Assembly (NCBI GenBank): GCA_013215505.1
Contig: JABSQZ010000022.1
Coordinates: 56,985 to 120,984 of the forward strand
Direction of reading: 5' to 3'
Origin: Oceanospirillaceae bacterium
GTDB lineage: Bacteria; Pseudomonadota; Gammaproteobacteria; Pseudomonadales; Balneatricaceae
DNA length: 64,000 nt
Made by a program: the position numbers and the translations under genes. This document shows positions 36,487 through 46,749 of the stretch, piece after piece (position 1 is the stretch's first letter; each line of letters starts with the position of its first letter). Under the pieces are notes generated by a model. The model saw only the letters and a list, made by a program, of their open reading frames with translations, did no database searches and had not been told where the DNA came from.

Positions 36487-37461
36487 ATGGCAAAAATAAT
36501 GTTGGCGCCTATGGAAGGGGTAGTAGATGCCAATATGCGTAACTTGTTGACGCGCATCGGTGGAATCGATACTTGTGTCACTGAGTTTATTCGCATTACA
36601 GGTCAGCCGCTACCGGATCGTGATTTACTAAAGAAAGTGCCGGAGTTGCTGCATCAGGGCTGCAGTACCAATAATGTTCCGGTGATAGTGCAGTTCTTAG
36701 GCTGCGACCCACAGATGTTGGCTTACCATAGTCAAAGAGCAGTGGCGCTGGGTGCCAGAGGCATTGATCTCAATTTTGGTTGTCCATCAAAAACCGTCAA
36801 TAAGCACCGCGGCGGTGCGGTGTTGCTGGATGAGCCGGAAACAATTTTTAAAATAGTAGCAGCGGTGCGCGACAGCCTCAGTGCTGATATTCCGGTCAGT
36901 GCCAAGATGCGCTTGGGGAATAAAGATAAATTTCTGGCTGTGGACAATGCTCAGGCAATTGAGGCTGCTGGGGCCAGTAGTTTAGTGGTGCACGCCAGAA
37001 CCAAAATTGAAGGGTATCGTCCTCCCGCGCACTGGCAGTGGATTCGCAAGATAAAAGAGTCAGTGTCGATGCCGATCATTGCCAATGGTGATATTTGGAA
37101 TTGGCAAGATTATCAGCAGTGCAGAACTGTCAGCGGTTGTGAGGATGTGATGATAGGGCGGGGGGTGTTGGCCGATCCAGGACTGGCGCTGACTATTAAG
37201 CAGCGCTTGCGAGGTGAACCTGTGACCGGGCTCGACTGGGCGGCGACTGTGCAGCTGATCATAGAATATTATGAAAACGTACAGCTGCAGTTACCGCCAC
37301 CTTTTGTCTCGGGGCGGGTCAAGCAGTGGTTGAATATGATGCGCAAACACAACCCTAAAGCACAACAGTTGTTTGAGCAGGTAAAAAAAGTAAGTGATTT
37401 AAAGGAGATGACTAAGCTCCTGGATATGCAGTTGCAGATGGCGCTTGCCGGCCGGCTGTAG
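36487..37461 (+). CDS. dusC: tRNA-dihydrouridine synthase (DusC type)
   Basis: Reduces a uridine of tRNA (U16 for DusC) with an FMN cofactor. The 324-residue protein has the FMN-binding start IMLAPMEGVVDANMR, the catalytic Cys in DLNFGCPSKTVNKHRGG, Lys in SAKMRLG, His in VVHARTK and IIANGDIWNW. The PMEGV and NFGCP variants favour DusC over DusA or DusB. ATG 36487 gives the canonical start; the 26-residue TTG extension is not conserved and spans the terminator. Confidence 0.92.
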   Translation: MAKIMLAPMEGVVDANMRNLLTRIGGIDTCVTEFIRITGQPLPDRDLLKKVPELLHQGCSTNNVPVIVQFLGCDPQMLAYHSQRAVALGARGIDLNFGCPSKTVNKHRGGAVLLDEPETIFKIVAAVRDSLSADIPVSAKMRLGNKDKFLAVDNAQAIEAAGASSLVVHARTKIEGYRPPAHWQWIRKIKESVSMPIIANGDIWNWQDYQQCRTVSGCEDVMIGRGVLADPGLALTIKQRLRGEPVTGLDWAATVQLIIEYYENVQLQLPPPFVSGRVKQWLNMMRKHNPKAQQLFEQVKKVSDLKEMTKLLDMQLQMALAGRL

Positions 37462-37563
37462 TGGATGAAAATGGCTTGCAGTATCAGCTTGTATAGGAGG
37501 CTACAGCTGTAGGGTGTTGGTACAGCCGCAAATGTGTTTTGCCGGATTGCTAATTGTTGGCTG

Positions 37564-38145
37564 TTAATTGAGGGGGGATAGCCCTTTGTTTCTCAACATT
37601 GCCAGCAAGCGGATCAACGGCAGGCCGATCAGACTGTTAAAGTCATCCCCCTGCAGTTTTTCAAATAAGCTGATTCCCAGTCCTTCAACTTTGAAACTGC
37701 CGGCGCAGTCCAGGGGTTGTTCGATGGCAATATAGTGACGGATCTCGCTAGTTGTCAGCTGCCTAAAATACACCTGGAAAATAACTTCCTCTAATTGAAA
37801 GCTGTTATCGGAACTGTCCAGCAGGCAGAGCCCGGTATGAAAGCTGACACAGGCTCCGGAACAAAGTGCCAATTGTCGCTCCGCTCTGGCGGCGGTTAAC
37901 GGTTTGCTGAGGAGGGTGCCATCTAACATGGCCACTTGATCTGAGCCAATAATTAAAGCATTGGGCTGATTAATAGCCACCTTTTGCGCTTTTTCCAGTG
38001 CCAGTCGCTGCACTAAAGCGCCAGGCTTTTCTCCGATCAGGCATTTTTCATCTATTTGTGGGCTAATAGAGTGGTAAGCGAGGCCAATTTTATCTAGAAT
38101 AGCGCGCCGATAGGGAGAGCTTGATGCTAATATTAAAGTTCTCAA
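37564..38145 (-). CDS. Maf-family nucleotide pyrophosphatase (YceF type)
   Basis: A 193-residue house-cleaning pyrophosphatase. The N-terminus LILASSSPYRRAILDKIG and the catalytic IGSDQVAMLDG are Maf signatures. Its position next to yceD-rpmF-plsX and its SDQ motif match YceF, which prefers 7-methyl-GTP, rather than YhdE (dTTP/UTP). It is divergent from yceD with a 141-bp shared promoter region. Confidence 0.93.
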   Translation of the reverse strand: MRTLILASSSPYRRAILDKIGLAYHSISPQIDEKCLIGEKPGALVQRLALEKAQKVAINQPNALIIGSDQVAMLDGTLLSKPLTAARAERQLALCSGACVSFHTGLCLLDSSDNSFQLEEVIFQVYFRQLTTSEIRHYIAIEQPLDCAGSFKVEGLGISLFEKLQGDDFNSLIGLPLIRLLAMLRNKGLSPLN

Positions 38146-38286
38146 CTAAGATATCCTTTAGAGAAAGTAAAAAACTAAAATATATTTTAGCTTTTGTAGA
38201 AGTGGCGTAGAATATACGCGATTTTTCACCGGAAACATACGTTTCCCTTTGACAGATAGGCCATTGGGCCATAGAATTGCGCGCTT

Positions 38287-38814
38287 ATGTTAAACGTTAA
38301 ATTACCTAAATATGTTGACCCGCGAAAGCTTGCCGATCGCGAGATAAATATTACAGGTGTAATTGCCATTGTAGAAATGGCAGAGCTCGCTCCAATGTTG
38401 GTTAATAGTGACGTTGAAGTGTTCGCTGATTTGAAGTTCGCCAGAGATGAACTGAGAATCAGGACAATTTCAGGTAGTGTAAAGGCCTCTGTACAAGTAG
38501 AGTGTCAGCGCTGTTTAGAGCCAGTAGATGTAGATTTAGTTGCGAATTTAAATCTCGCGATTTCTTACAGTGAAGAGAAAGCTCAAACACTACCGAAATA
38601 TTATGATCCTCTGATCGTAGAAGAGGATGATTTAGAATTGCTGCCATTGATTGAACAAGAGTTGATACTGAGCTTGCCTATAGTGTCATATCATGCAAAT
38701 TGCAGTATACAAACCAGTTTTGGTGATGGAAATCCAGTTACTGTTTCAGAGACTGAAAAACCAAATCCATTTAGTGTGTTGGCCTCTTTGAAGGGCAGCA
38801 CCGACAAGAAATAA
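38287..38814 (+). CDS. yceD: YceD / DUF177 family protein (23S rRNA accumulation protein)
   Basis: A 175-residue protein of the YceD (DUF177) family, which in E. coli and plants supports 23S rRNA accumulation. Visible family features are VECQRCLEPVDVDL (the conserved CxxC) and the acidic EEDDLELLPLIEQELILSLP block. It is 20 bp upstream of rpmF, the conserved pair, and likely shares its promoter. Confidence 0.92.
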   Translation: MLNVKLPKYVDPRKLADREINITGVIAIVEMAELAPMLVNSDVEVFADLKFARDELRIRTISGSVKASVQVECQRCLEPVDVDLVANLNLAISYSEEKAQTLPKYYDPLIVEEDDLELLPLIEQELILSLPIVSYHANCSIQTSFGDGNPVTVSETEKPNPFSVLASLKGSTDKK

Positions 38815-38834
38815 GTTATTAGGAGTTATATCAA

Positions 38835-39014
38835 ATGGCAGTACAGAAGAGTAAGAAATCACGTTCACGCCGTGATATGCGTCGTTCACACGATGCGCTA
38901 AATGGACCAACATTAACAGTTGATGAGACTACAGGTGAAACTCACCGTCGTCATCACATGACTGCTGACGGTATGTACCGTGGTCGTCAAATCACAGCTG
39001 CTGATAGCGAGTAA
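38835..39014 (+). CDS. rpmF: 50S ribosomal protein L32
   Basis: A 59-residue basic protein: [20 protein letters not shown] followed by [27 protein letters not shown] and a short acidic tail. The two CxxC zinc-binding pairs of some L32 proteins are absent, so this is the zinc-independent form, as in E. coli. AGGAG lies 10 bp upstream of the ATG. It ends only 3 bp before the plsX start. Confidence 0.98.
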   Translation: MAVQKSKKSRSRRDMRRSHDALNGPTLTVDETTGETHRRHHMTADGMYRGRQITAADSE

Positions 39015-39017
39015 TCG

Positions 39018-40046
39018 TTGTCTGATCGCGTATCTATTGCGATCGATGTGATGGGTGGAGACTTAGGTCTCCACACAGTCCTCCCCGCTGCAATCGCCGC
39101 CCTGGCGAGGCATCCCTCCCTATTTTTAATACTGTGCGGTAATAGAGCACAAATTGACAGCTATCTAAATTCTCATACCCTAACCGACAATATCAGAACT
39201 AGACTTACGGTAACGGATGCTCAATCTGTCGTTGCTATGTCAGATACTGCTGCGTTTGCGATTCGTCATCGGCGTGATTCTTCAATGTATATCGCTCTCA
39301 CTCAAGTGGCTGAAGGTGCGGCACAAGCTTGTGTCAGTGCCGGTAATACCGGTGCATTAATGGCCATGAGCTGTCTATTGATTAAAACCATTAAAGGTAT
39401 CAGTCGCCCGGCCATAGTGGCCAGTATGCCCACTGTTAAAGGCCAGTGTCTAATGCTGGATCTAGGCGCCAACATAAACTGTAAAGCAGAAAATCTCTAT
39501 CAATTTGCAGTAATGGGTTCGGCATTAGCCAGCGGCTTGTACGGATTGAAAAAGCCGAAAATTGGTTTGCTCAATATAGGTTCTGAAGAGAATAAAGGGC
39601 TGGTCCAGGTAGTGGCTGCTGCGCAGTTGCTGGAAGCTCAGCCAGGACTTAATTATCGGGGTTTTATCGAGGGTGATGAAGTGTTCTCTGGCAGGGCAGA
39701 TGTGGTGGTTTGTGATGGGTTTGCGGGCAATGTTTTGCTAAAAACCAGCGAGGGGTTGGCGAAATTTATCAATGTCAAAGTAGCGCGAAACTTGAAAAAG
39801 AACTTGTTTCGCAGAGTTTTGACTTGGGTTGCTGCGCCGGTATTACATGAGATCAGACAGCAGCTAGATCCGGCCAGTCGCAATGGGGCAATTCTGTTGG
39901 GCTTGCAGGCAGTGGTGGTAAAATCTCACGGGGCGGCGACTAAGCATGGGGTTGGCTGTGCGATAGATCAGGCGCTAATGGCGGTGGAATGTGATCTTGT
40001 GGCAATAATCGAGCGTGAGATGCTGGCAGTACAACCCACTGGCTAG
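39018..40046 (+). CDS. plsX: Phosphate acyltransferase PlsX
   Basis: Makes acyl-phosphate from acyl-ACP for phospholipid synthesis. The 342-residue protein shows the family signature IAIDVMGGDLG near the start, CVSAGNTGALMAMS, MLDLGANINCKAENL, SEENKG and VCDGFAGNVLLKTSEGL. Translation starts at a TTG 3 bp after the rpmF stop, so it probably depends on rpmF translation. It heads the fatty-acid cluster. Confidence 0.96.
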   Translation: MSDRVSIAIDVMGGDLGLHTVLPAAIAALARHPSLFLILCGNRAQIDSYLNSHTLTDNIRTRLTVTDAQSVVAMSDTAAFAIRHRRDSSMYIALTQVAEGAAQACVSAGNTGALMAMSCLLIKTIKGISRPAIVASMPTVKGQCLMLDLGANINCKAENLYQFAVMGSALASGLYGLKKPKIGLLNIGSEENKGLVQVVAAAQLLEAQPGLNYRGFIEGDEVFSGRADVVVCDGFAGNVLLKTSEGLAKFINVKVARNLKKNLFRRVLTWVAAPVLHEIRQQLDPASRNGAILLGLQAVVVKSHGAATKHGVGCAIDQALMAVECDLVAIIEREMLAVQPTG

Positions 40047-40246
40047 TTTTTAGCGCTATCGATTGAGTCTTGCGGATCTGCGATTTATTTCAGCTATCGC
40101 CAGTTGATCAGGCTGTGTTTTGACCTTGAGAGTAGAATATAGATTTTTTAATTGTTGGCTAATGCTGTAAAATGCGGCCAAAAATCATGATTAAATTGCG
40201 GTTTCTCGATGAGAGGAGTCATATTATTTTGGAGTGGAGTCACAAA

Positions 40247-41176
40247 ATGTCTCAATCAAATGTATTTGTTTTTCCGGGGCAGGGATCCCAGCAGTTAGGT
40301 ATGTTGGCAGAATTGGCCGCAGAGAACCCGATCATTGAACAAACCTTCGCCGAAGCCTCTGCTGTCTTAGGTTATGATCTGTGGCTGCTGGTACAAAATG
40401 GCCCTGCAGAGGAGCTCAATCAGACCGATAAGACTCAGCCGGCACTGTTGTGTAGTAGTGTCGCCCTGTGGCGTCTATGGCAACAAAAAGGTGCAGAACA
40501 ACCCGCCATTATGGCCGGACACAGCTTAGGTGAGTACTCGGCACTGGTTTGTGCAGGAGCCTTAGGTTTTGCTGATGCCATCGACTTAGTGCGGTTGCGC
40601 GGCGAGTATATGCAACAGGCAGTGCCAGCGGGTACTGGCGCTATGGCGGCTATTTTAGGTCTGGCCGATGAGCTGGTAGAAGCTGCCTGTGCGCAGGCAC
40701 AACAAGGTCAAGTGGTTGCGGCCGTCAACTACAATTGTCCCGGACAAGTGGTTATTGCCGGTGAAAAAGATGCGGTTGCCAGAGCCATTGAGAACTGTAG
40801 AGCCAGCGGTGCAAAACGGGCCATAGAGTTGCCGGTAAGTGTTCCGTCGCACTGTCAATTAATGAAACCTGCAGCAGAAAAATTAGCGGCTAAACTACAG
40901 ACTGTCAGTTTGCAGATGCCGCAGATTCCAGTACTGCAAAATGTCACAGCCCGCGAGCCGCTAAGCGTTGAACAGATCAAGGAAAATTTGATCGCTCAAT
41001 TGTATTCTCCGGTGCTGTGGACAGCTTCTATGCAGGAAATAGTCGGCACTGGGGTAACCCGGTCGATAGAGTGTGGCCCTGGGAAAGTATTATCTGGGTT
41101 GAATAAGAAAATTCACAAGCCTTTAATTTTAGCCTCGCTGGCAGATGCGGCGGGTTGGGAAAAAGCAACTAGTTGA
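40247..41176 (+). CDS. fabD: Malonyl-CoA:ACP transacylase FabD
   Basis: Loads malonyl groups on acyl carrier protein. The 309 residues match E. coli FabD length. Motifs: FVFPGQGSQQLGML, catalytic Ser in AGHSLGEYSALV, Gln in the GQGSQ oxyanion loop and His in VPSHCQLM. ATG 40247 follows GGAGTGGAG and gives the standard start; the 25 extra residues upstream are not conserved. Confidence 0.97.
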   Translation: MSQSNVFVFPGQGSQQLGMLAELAAENPIIEQTFAEASAVLGYDLWLLVQNGPAEELNQTDKTQPALLCSSVALWRLWQQKGAEQPAIMAGHSLGEYSALVCAGALGFADAIDLVRLRGEYMQQAVPAGTGAMAAILGLADELVEAACAQAQQGQVVAAVNYNCPGQVVIAGEKDAVARAIENCRASGAKRAIELPVSVPSHCQLMKPAAEKLAAKLQTVSLQMPQIPVLQNVTAREPLSVEQIKENLIAQLYSPVLWTASMQEIVGTGVTRSIECGPGKVLSGLNKKIHKPLILASLADAAGWEKATS

Positions 41177-41282
41177 TTGTCGGCGGATAAAAGGCGCAAA
41201 AAGTAGCGAAAGTTAGCGCACTTGGTATAAACTGTGGCCTTTTGTTGTGTTTGATAGCAGTCACGCTATAGGAATTATAAAA

Positions 41283-42026
41283 ATGAGTATTGAAGGAAAA
41301 CTTGCACTGGTAACAGGGGCAACCCGCGGCATTGGCAAGGCGATTGCAGAGCAGTTAGGTCGTCAGGGAGCTGTGGTTATCGGTACTGCAACAAGTGAAA
41401 AAGGTGCAGCGGCTATTACACAGTACCTGGGTGATGCAGGCATCAAAGGGGCAGGCATGGTATTAGATGTATCCTGTTCTGATTCTGTTAGCGCAACCAT
41501 GAAGAAGATCACCGATGAGTTTGGAGTGGTTGAAATCCTGGTTAACAATGCCGGAATTACTAAAGATAATTTGATGTTGCGAATGAAGGCGGACGAGTGG
41601 GATATGGTCATTAATACCAACTTATCTTCCCTTTATCGGGTCACTAAAGCCTGCTTACGGGGTATGACCAAGAAGCGCTGGGGTCGTATCATCAGTGTCA
41701 GTTCAGTGGTCGCCTCAATGGGTAATGCGGGGCAGGCCAACTATGCCGCTTCAAAATCTGGGATGGAAGGTTTTTCCAGAGCGTTGGCCAGTGAAGTAGG
41801 TTCACGTAACGTCACGGTAAACTGTGTCGCACCTGGCTTTATAGATACTGATATGACCAAGGGGTTGGCTGATGAACACAAGCAAGCTCTGCAGTCAAAA
41901 ATACCGCTGAGTCGCTTGGGTAAACCCGAGGAAATAGCATCCGTGGTGGGCTTTCTGGCCAGTGATGCAGCGGCTTATGTTACCGGTGAAACTATTCAGG
42001 TTAATGGCGGAATGTACATGGCTTAA
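41283..42026 (+). CDS. fabG: 3-oxoacyl-ACP reductase FabG
   Basis: NADPH-dependent reductase of the fatty-acid elongation cycle. The 247-residue short-chain dehydrogenase has TGATRGIGKAIA (cofactor), NNAGIT, and the catalytic Ser-Tyr-Lys in ISVSSVVASMGNAGQANYAA then SKSG. ATG 41283 gives the canonical MSIEGKLALVTG start; ATAGGAAT precedes it. Confidence 0.97.
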   Translation: MSIEGKLALVTGATRGIGKAIAEQLGRQGAVVIGTATSEKGAAAITQYLGDAGIKGAGMVLDVSCSDSVSATMKKITDEFGVVEILVNNAGITKDNLMLRMKADEWDMVINTNLSSLYRVTKACLRGMTKKRWGRIISVSSVVASMGNAGQANYAASKSGMEGFSRALASEVGSRNVTVNCVAPGFIDTDMTKGLADEHKQALQSKIPLSRLGKPEEIASVVGFLASDAAAYVTGETIQVNGGMYMA

Positions 42027-42364
42027 TACAGCCAGCAGCCGCTGTACCAGATCAGAGGTGATTTGATTTAAAAGCAGTTTTCTTTATCGCAAGTGAGCGG
42101 TTGTAGCTATAAAGTTTCAGGGAATACTGTTAAATCATTCGTCTGGATCAAGATTGTAGTGATTATTATCAGACCAGAATTTTTCTGGTTTAGACTGAGA
42201 ATAGAAAAAACATACATTTGTGATTGATATTTTCTAAGATATGTTGATAATTGCCTCATCTAAATTGAATTACAAAGTTAGTAGCTTAGCTTTAAGCTGC
42301 TAATTGTTAAATAATCAATAGTCATACAAAGTATGATGTTATTTGATAAACAATAGGAAAAGTT
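42027..42364. promoter_or_regulatory. AT-rich acpP leader region with small hairpins
   Basis: 338 bp between fabG and acpP. ACCAGAA-TTT-TTCTGGT (about 42170-42186) is a perfect 7-bp stem and may attenuate or end the fabG transcript. TCATAC-AAA-GTATGA at about 42321-42335 lies just before the acpP ribosome site. The AT-rich tract presumably holds the strong acpP promoter, but I cannot fix the boxes. No gene was seen. Confidence 0.45.
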
Positions 42365-42598
42365 ATGAGTAATATTGAAGATCGCGTTAAAAAAATTGTT
42401 GCAGAACAGTTAGGTGTTAAAGTGGAAGAAGTGACAAACCCTGCTTCTTTTGTCGATGATCTAGGCGCGGACTCACTAGACACCGTTGAGCTAGTAATGG
42501 CTTTAGAAGAAGAATTTGAAACTGAAATTCCAGACGAAGAAGCAGAAAAAATCACGACTGTTCAGTTGGCCATTGACTACGTTACTGCCAACCAGTAA
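42365..42598 (+). CDS. acpP: Acyl carrier protein
   Basis: A 77-residue acidic carrier of growing acyl chains. The phosphopantetheine attachment site is Ser37 in [20 protein letters not shown], identical to the family core. AGGAAAAG precedes the ATG. A rho-independent terminator follows directly, so acpP makes a short abundant transcript separate from fabF. Confidence 0.98.
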   Translation: MSNIEDRVKKIVAEQLGVKVEEVTNPASFVDDLGADSLDTVELVMALEEEFETEIPDEEAEKITTVQLAIDYVTANQ

Positions 42599-42630
42599 TC
42601 AATCCTATTTTAATAGTTTTGATCTAGTGT

Positions 42631-42671
42631 AAAGCCGTTACTATATTTGATAGAACGGCTTTTCTTGTTTT
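42631..42671 (+). terminator. Rho-independent terminator after acpP
   Basis: AAAGCCGTT and AACGGCTTT form a 9-bp perfect stem with a 14-base loop, followed by TTCTTGTTTT. It explains the high-copy acpP transcript being separated from fabF. Confidence 0.88.
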
Positions 42672-42894
42672 AGGCTGAAATAAAGTTATTGAGATAATAA
42701 CTAGGGGCTAAAACCGGGCAGTGATAAAGTAATCATCTCGTTCAGCCGCTAATAGTCTCCCGGTGGTCGCAAGCTGCGAGCCAAAACCTGAAGCTGTTTT
42801 CTGCTCGAGTGTAGATGTGAAAGTAACCTTAAATTAAGCATAATATTTTGGACAGCTTAGCTGTAAATCCAAAGAGTACAATGGGAGAAGTACG

Positions 42895-44127
42895 ATGTCT
42901 CGTAGAAGAGTGGTAGTTACCGGATTAGGCGCATTAACACCGGTTGGCAACACCGTCGAGGATAGTTGGAAGTCGATTATAGCGGGACAAAGTGGTGCCG
43001 CTCCCATTGAACATTTTGATGCCAGTAGTTATAGCACGCGATTCTCTGCTTCAATCAAAGGCTTTGATGTCAGTCAGTATATGAATCCTAAAGATGCCCG
43101 CCGTATGGATCTGTTTATTCAATATGGCCTGGCGGCTGCGATTCAAGCAGTGGCGGACAGTGGCCTGGAAGTGACAGAAGAAAATGCTCCGCGTATCGGT
43201 TGCGCTATTGGTTCCGGAATAGGCGGCTTGTCTATGATTGAGTCTACCTATGACATCATAAAAAATAGCGGTCCGCGAAAAGTATCACCTTTCTTTGTGC
43301 CCGGCAGTATCATTAACATGATCGCTGGCCATCTGGCGATTAAGTTTGGCTTTAAAGGGCCTAACATTGCCATTACTACAGCTTGTACCACAGGTACCCA
43401 CAACATCGGTCAGGCAATGCGCATGATCCAATACGGCGATGCCGATGTGATGGTAGCAGGTGGTGCGGAAATGGCGACTACCCAGCTGGGTCTGGGTGGG
43501 TTCGCAGCAGCCAGAGCACTTTCCAAGCGCAATGATGATCCTCAGGCGGCCAGTCGGCCCTGGGATGCTGATCGCGATGGTTTTGTCTTAGGTGACGGTG
43601 CCGGAATTTTGGTCCTGGAAGAATATGAGCGGGCCAAAGCGCGCGGCGCTAAAATTTACTGTGAGCTGGCTGGTTTTGGCATGAGCGATGACGCCCATCA
43701 TATCACCGCGCCGCCAGCCACTGGCGAGGGTGCTGCCCTGGCAATGGAAAATGCGATCAGAGACGCTGGCGTAAGCAGTGTCGACTATGTCAATGCCCAC
43801 GGGACTTCCACTCCAGCGGGTGACATTGCGGAAACTAACGCCCTTAAGAGGTTGTTTGGGGCCGAGGCCGCTAATATGCGCATGAGTTCTACTAAGTCGA
43901 TGATAGGACATCTGCTGGGGGCCGCGGGGGCTGTCGAAGCTATTTTTTGCGCGCTGGCGATTCGCGATCAAGTGGCACCGCCTACCATAAACTTAGATAA
44001 CCCCTCAGAGGGCTGTGATCTTAACTATGTCGCACACAGTGCTCAAGACTGTCGAATTGATACAGCTATTTCAAACTCATTTGGCTTTGGCGGCACCAAC
44101 GGCAGTCTGTTGTTCCGTAAGATCTAA
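42895..44127 (+). CDS. fabF: 3-oxoacyl-ACP synthase II FabF
   Basis: Condensing enzyme of fatty-acid elongation. The 410-residue thiolase fold carries the Cys-His-His triad: Cys in [12 protein letters not shown], His in [12 protein letters not shown] and His in [16 protein letters not shown]. The C-terminal [15 protein letters not shown] is typical. GGGAGAAG precedes the ATG. It starts 224 bp after the acpP terminator and runs into pabC with a 9-bp gap. Confidence 0.97.
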   Translation: MSRRRVVVTGLGALTPVGNTVEDSWKSIIAGQSGAAPIEHFDASSYSTRFSASIKGFDVSQYMNPKDARRMDLFIQYGLAAAIQAVADSGLEVTEENAPRIGCAIGSGIGGLSMIESTYDIIKNSGPRKVSPFFVPGSIINMIAGHLAIKFGFKGPNIAITTACTTGTHNIGQAMRMIQYGDADVMVAGGAEMATTQLGLGGFAAARALSKRNDDPQAASRPWDADRDGFVLGDGAGILVLEEYERAKARGAKIYCELAGFGMSDDAHHITAPPATGEGAALAMENAIRDAGVSSVDYVNAHGTSTPAGDIAETNALKRLFGAEAANMRMSSTKSMIGHLLGAAGAVEAIFCALAIRDQVAPPTINLDNPSEGCDLNYVAHSAQDCRIDTAISNSFGFGGTNGSLLFRKI

Positions 44128-44136
44128 TCGTTAGTA

Positions 44137-45003
44137 ATGATGGCTAAGGTATTGATCAACGGTCAGTCTAAGCAGCTACTCAGCACTGCCGACCGGGGTT
44201 TGAGTTATGGCGATGGCCTGTTTGAAACTATTCAGATAGCTGACGGGGCTCCGCTGTTATGGCATGCGCATTTACAGCGGATGCAGCGCGGAGCTGAAAA
44301 ATTAAAAATACCCTTCGATGATACACTGGCCGATTTATTCTATCGGGAATTTCTTAGCCTGCTAGACAGCACCAATGCCAATGCGGTATTGAAACTGACC
44401 TTGACCCGTGGCGTTGGCATGCGCGGGTACAAGCCAGATCCGCGCGCTGCAATTACCCGTATCTGCTCATTAACGGCACTGCCTGATTTCACTGCGCAGC
44501 AACGCCTGGGTATTAAGGTACGCCTGTGTCAGCTTCAACTAGCACGCCAGCCAGTACTGGCGGGGCTAAAGCATTTAAATCGCTTAGAACAAGTCCTGGC
44601 GCGCAGTGAATGGGATGATCCGGATATCACAGAGGGCTTGGTTTGTGATACCGATGGCTATCTTATAGAGGGCACTATGAGTAATCTTTTTTGGGTTACC
44701 AATGGGGTGCTCTACACACCTGATCTTAGTTATTCGGGGGTCGAGGGGGTGATACGCAATGCCCTTATCAGTCTCTGCCGGCAGAAAACTCAGCTCGAAG
44801 TGCAAACAGCTGCCTATAAATTGCCACAATTATTAGCAGCTGACGAAGTGTTCGTCTGTAATTCTGTGATTAATATACTGCCTGTAATCAAGCTGCTGGT
44901 CGATGATAAAGCACTTGCGTCTATGGACTATCAAGTGGGGCCTGTCACCGCTGGGCTGCAAAAAATGTTGCACAATCTCTATTTAAAGGACGCGTCAAAT
45001 TGA
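44137..45003 (+). CDS. pabC: Aminodeoxychorismate lyase PabC
   Basis: A PLP enzyme that releases p-aminobenzoate from aminodeoxychorismate for folate synthesis. The 288-residue fold-type IV protein shows DRGLSYGDGLFETI, LKLTLTRGVGMRGY, the PLP Lys in LKHLNRLEQVLAR and EGTMSNLFWV. Two adjacent Met codons (44137, 44140) could start it. Its last bases overlap the mltG start. The fabF-pabC-mltG-tmk-holB order is the conserved gammaproteobacterial one. Confidence 0.94.
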   Translation: MMAKVLINGQSKQLLSTADRGLSYGDGLFETIQIADGAPLLWHAHLQRMQRGAEKLKIPFDDTLADLFYREFLSLLDSTNANAVLKLTLTRGVGMRGYKPDPRAAITRICSLTALPDFTAQQRLGIKVRLCQLQLARQPVLAGLKHLNRLEQVLARSEWDDPDITEGLVCDTDGYLIEGTMSNLFWVTNGVLYTPDLSYSGVEGVIRNALISLCRQKTQLEVQTAAYKLPQLLAADEVFVCNSVINILPVIKLLVDDKALASMDYQVGPVTAGLQKMLHNLYLKDASN

Positions 45004-46037
45004 AAAAGTTTTTCCTCAGCTTGTTGTTTTTTATGGGTACAGCGGCTGCCGCCAGCTACTATATTTGGCAAGATATCCACACAGTGATGGTACAGCCTGT
45101 CTATACCCAGGGCCCAAATAAAACTTTTATGGTAAGACGTGGGGTGGGGTTTAATCGCTTGACCGCCGCTCTAAAAGAAGCGCAACTGATAGAAAATGAC
45201 CTGTATTTTAAGCTCTACGCTAAATACTATAAATTCGGCAGAAAGATAAAAGCAGGTGAATATTCAATCCCTGCAGGTATCCATCCGTTGGGGTTGTTGC
45301 AAAAACTCTCCTCTGGGCAAGTGGTGCAGCACAATGTCGTGTTTATAGAGGGATCCAGTGCCAAAGAGCTGCGAGCGCAGTTGCTAAAGTATAAAGATCT
45401 ACTGGTGCTCAAGAGTACCCAGATGAGCGAAACTGAGCTACTTAAGGCGATAGGGGCGTCAGAGTCAAAACTTGAGGGGCTGTTACTGGCGGAAACTTAT
45501 CGGGTTGAGCGCGGTAGTACCGATATAGCGGTGTTAAAACGTGCCTATCAAAGTATGCAAAAAATATTGCAGCAGCAGTGGCAGCAACGAGACAAAAAAT
45601 TACCTTACAAAACCTCCTACGAGGCATTGATTATGGCCTCTATCGTGGAGAAAGAGACGGGTGCATCCAGGGAGCGACCAGTGATCGCCGGAGTGTTCAT
45701 TAATCGAATCAACATCGGCATGCGACTGCAGACAGACCCTACGGTTATTTATGGTATGGGCGATAGATATAAAGGTAATATCACCAGGGCAGACTTGAGG
45801 CGCCCCAGCGCCTATAATACCTATGTTATAAATGGTCTACCGCCTTCACCTATTGCCACAGTGGGGCCGGAGGCGATCAAAGCTGCATTGAATCCGGAAA
45901 AAACCAAGTACTTGTATTTTGTGGCTAAAGGTAATGGCAGTCATCAATTCTCCAAGAGTTTACGCGAGCACAACAATGCGGTACGTCGCTACCAATTGAA
46001 GCGGAAAAAAGATTATCGCTCAGCGCCTGCTAACTAA
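45000..46037 (+). CDS. mltG: Endolytic murein transglycosylase MltG
   Basis: Cuts nascent glycan strands to set their length. The 345-residue protein has an N-terminal membrane anchor (FFLSLLFFMGTAAAASYYIW), a LysM-like region and the YceG catalytic domain with the active Glu in ASIVEKETG, VFINRI and LQTDPTVIYG, ending with SPIATVGPEAIKAALNP. It starts at a TTG that overlaps the pabC stop by 4 bp, indicating translational coupling. Confidence 0.95.
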   Translation: MKKFFLSLLFFMGTAAAASYYIWQDIHTVMVQPVYTQGPNKTFMVRRGVGFNRLTAALKEAQLIENDLYFKLYAKYYKFGRKIKAGEYSIPAGIHPLGLLQKLSSGQVVQHNVVFIEGSSAKELRAQLLKYKDLLVLKSTQMSETELLKAIGASESKLEGLLLAETYRVERGSTDIAVLKRAYQSMQKILQQQWQQRDKKLPYKTSYEALIMASIVEKETGASRERPVIAGVFINRINIGMRLQTDPTVIYGMGDRYKGNITRADLRRPSAYNTYVINGLPPSPIATVGPEAIKAALNPEKTKYLYFVAKGNGSHQFSKSLREHNNAVRRYQLKRKKDYRSAPAN

Positions 46038-46092
46038 AGAAAAGTAATAATTGCGCGCCCGCTGTGGCTGCCCAAAGGTATAAGGAAAATTA

Positions 46093-46749
46093 ATGAGTGC
46101 TGCACAGCCGCTAAAAGGTCGATTTATTACTGTTGAAGGTACAGAGGGGGTCGGAAAAAGTACCAATATTGCCTTTATCAAGGAGCGTATAGAGTCTGCG
46201 CGAATGGCTGGGCAAAAGATAGAATTGGTAATGACTCGTGAACCCGGTGGCACTGAGTTGGCCGAGGAAATTAGACAGATATTACTGACACCACGCAGCG
46301 AAACTATGTCGGTCGACACTGAGTTACTATTGGTCTTTGCCGCCAGGGCGCAGCACATCAATGCCGTCATCGCCCCTGCACTGGCACGGGGTGCCTGGGT
46401 GCTGAGCGATAGATTTACCGACGCTACTTATGCCTACCAGGGCTATGGCAGAGGCATAGATATTGCCAGGATTCGCGAGCTGGAAAATTTTGTGCAGGGA
46501 GACCTGCGTCCCGATTTGACTATCTTGCTGGACGCTCCGGTTGAGCTGGGGTTGGCCCGTGCCTCTGCCAGAGGGGAGTTGGATCGAATTGAGCAAGAGA
46601 AAAAGTGCTTTTTTGAAAAGGTTCGTGCCGGGTACAGCGCGCAGATGCAGAGGGAGCCGGGGCGTTTTTCACTGGTTGATGCGACACAAAATTTGTGCGA
46701 TGTTAAAAAACAAGTGGATCGGATTTTAGCAGAAAAGTTGGGCTTATAA
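46093..46749 (+). CDS. tmk: Thymidylate kinase
   Basis: Phosphorylates dTMP to dTDP. The 218-residue kinase has P-loop [12 protein letters not shown] (~14-25), the REPGGT substrate loop and [12 protein letters not shown] (DR[YFH] motif). The lid carries catalytic-type Arg residues ([16 protein letters not shown]). The stop is directly followed by the holB ATG with no gap. Confidence 0.96.
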   Translation: MSAAQPLKGRFITVEGTEGVGKSTNIAFIKERIESARMAGQKIELVMTREPGGTELAEEIRQILLTPRSETMSVDTELLLVFAARAQHINAVIAPALARGAWVLSDRFTDATYAYQGYGRGIDIARIRELENFVQGDLRPDLTILLDAPVELGLARASARGELDRIEQEKKCFFEKVRAGYSAQMQREPGRFSLVDATQNLCDVKKQVDRILAEKLGL